48,592 bases of DNA from positions 1 to 48,592 of the forward strand of contig NZ_FOFO01000024.1 in the NCBI RefSeq assembly GCF_900110965.1, written 5' to 3'. How positions within the stretch are numbered: position 1 is the stretch's first letter; every line of letters begins with the position of its first letter. The notes below the pieces were generated by a model. That model searched no databases, was not told the DNA's origin, and saw only the letters and a list, made by a program, of their open reading frames with translations. This document shows positions 47,925 through 48,592 of the stretch, in pieces. A program made the position numbers and the translations under genes. This DNA comes from Ectothiorhodospira magna. Its GTDB lineage: Bacteria > Pseudomonadota > Gammaproteobacteria > Ectothiorhodospirales > Ectothiorhodospiraceae.

Positions 47925-48119
47925 CTATTTTTGTGTCTTCTGCCCCTGAACATAGGCTTTCAACGTTTCGATAGTCACCCCGCCCGCGCTACAAGCGAAA
48001 TACGATCTCGACCACAGCGCGGCGCTCTTGCTGAGGCGCGGAATACGAGTGACGCTGTGCCGCCATCGTCGGTAGACTGCATCCGCACTCACTTGAAATC
48101 CCCCGTTATCGCTATTAAT
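47925..48119 (-). pseudogene. IS200/IS605 TnpA (Y1 transposase) C-terminal remnant
   Basis: An open frame of 64 codons without ATG ends LWSRSYFACSAGGVTIETLK then AYVQGQKTQK. This matches the C-terminal 35 residues of Y1 transposases, including the catalytic Tyr of the AYVQGQ helix. The HUH motif and the first two thirds of the usual 130-150 residues are missing, and a stop lies just upstream (48122-48120). Confidence 0.75.
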
Positions 48120-48148
48120 CTATGGCTATTGTAGCAGCGAGCACTGAC

Positions 48149-48592
48149 ATGCTGAAGGCCACAAAGATTACGCATCTACCCCACGACCGAACAGGCGGCA
48201 TTTCTGAACTGCCAGTTCGGCGCGGTGCGCTTTGTCTATAACACCGGCCTTCGCATCATATCTCATCGCTACCAATACCACGGCCAGTCGTTGAGCGCCA
48301 AACACGACATCAAGAAGCTGTTGCCAGTCGCCAAGAAATCGCGCAAGTATGGCTGGCTCAAAGACGCGGATTCCATGGCCCTCCAGCAGGCATGCCTGAA
48401 CCTGGATCATGCCTTCCAATGCTTCTTCGATCCCCAGCAGAAGGCCGGCTATCCGCGCTTCAAGAGCAAGCGGGGCAAACAATCCAGCTATCACTGTGTC
48501 GGCGTCAAGGCCGGCGACGACTGGATCAAGGTGCCCAAGCTTGGACCGATCAGGGCCAGGGTGCACCGGAAGGTCGAGGGCACACTGAAAAG
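48149..48592 (+). pseudogene. TnpB (IS605 OrfB family), frameshifted and cut by window end
   Basis: ATG 48149 starts MLKATKIT, the usual TnpB opening, but the TnpB frame continues from 48174 (IYPTTEQAAFLNCQFGAVRF, then QQACLNLDHAFQCFFDPQQ and GYPRFKSKRGKQSS) one frame over. A single extra base near 48168-48171 explains it: removing one A turns ATTACGCATC into ATT-CGC-ATC. Only the N-terminal 140 residues are in the window; the RuvC domain is not seen. Sequencing error cannot be excluded. Confidence 0.75.

Larger units (their letters stand above)
47862..48592. mobile_element. Degenerate IS200/IS605-type element (right side outside window)
   Basis: A tnpA remnant on the minus strand and a tnpB start on the plus strand are divergent as in IS605. 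At the left side two hairpins typical of such ends occur: CGCCC-ACTC-GGGCG (47881-47894) and GGGCCGC-GCAA-GCGGCCC (47908-47925) followed by a T-rich run. The left border, near 47862-47880, runs into the 5' end of queG. The element is cut by the window end. Confidence 0.7.

Noticed and set aside
48168-48566. 132-codon frame on the minus strand at the window end
   Set aside because: Antisense to the TnpB reading, which has the family motifs.

Overview
The window reads as chromosome of a GC-rich gammaproteobacterium. The class III (two-subunit PhaC/PhaE) polyhydroxyalkanoate synthase lies divergent from phaA-phaR-phasin-phaB, the layout known from purple sulfur bacteria such as Allochromatium. 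Together with the gammaproteobacterial housekeeping genes (hda, hslR, pcnB-folK-panBCD, ppc, glnS, queG, stand-alone rlmK) this suggests a member of the Chromatiales, perhaps Ectothiorhodospiraceae. The taxonomic call is an inference from gene content only.

Layout. 1-1000: an isolated, probably acquired Fic-domain gene and a shared terminator. 1011-6958 (minus): purM-purN-DUF3108-uvrA-ssb, tightly packed from purM to uvrA. 7226-10649: a DUF2066 protein, a CDP-alcohol phosphatidyltransferase and hda on the plus strand, wrbA on the minus strand, then a DUF4398 lipoprotein. 10832-16150: a complete branched-chain amino-acid type ABC transporter (LivK-H-M-G-F order) whose last gene encodes a hemerythrin-like domain fused in front of the LivF ATPase; this is the most unusual protein in the window. 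16172-17113: stand-alone RlmK methyltransferase. 17281-21160: a full siaABCD signalling operon (PP2C phosphatase, kinase, SiaC switch protein, diguanylate cyclase). 21170-25444: glnS, two small proteins of unknown role (one looks like a miniature flagellar rod protein), an unknown membrane-anchored protein, ycgN and hslR.

25503-31352 is the PHA storage locus. The 9-mer TGCA-N-TGCA occurs in the phaE/phaA gap and upstream of both phaR and the phasin gene, with a wider-spaced variant before phaB. It is a good candidate PhaR operator. 31353-33270 holds a structured leader and an M23 peptidase; 33385-37562 holds pcnB-folK and then panB-panC-panD. 37618-38047 holds a small SAP-like protein gene with an NtrC-type palindrome upstream. 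38048-46815 is central carbon metabolism: ppc-glgA (minus), pgi (plus), a DASS/SLC13 carboxylate transporter (minus) and fbp (plus). The end holds queG, whose start abuts a degenerate IS200/IS605 element (tnpA remnant and frameshifted, window-truncated tnpB).

The metabolic genes form a coherent picture of carbon fixation and storage (Ppc, FBPase, Pgi, GlgA, PHA) with c-di-GMP signalling. No tRNA, rRNA or CRISPR array was recognised. Start sites were chosen from ribosome-binding sites and family alignment from memory; no database search was possible.
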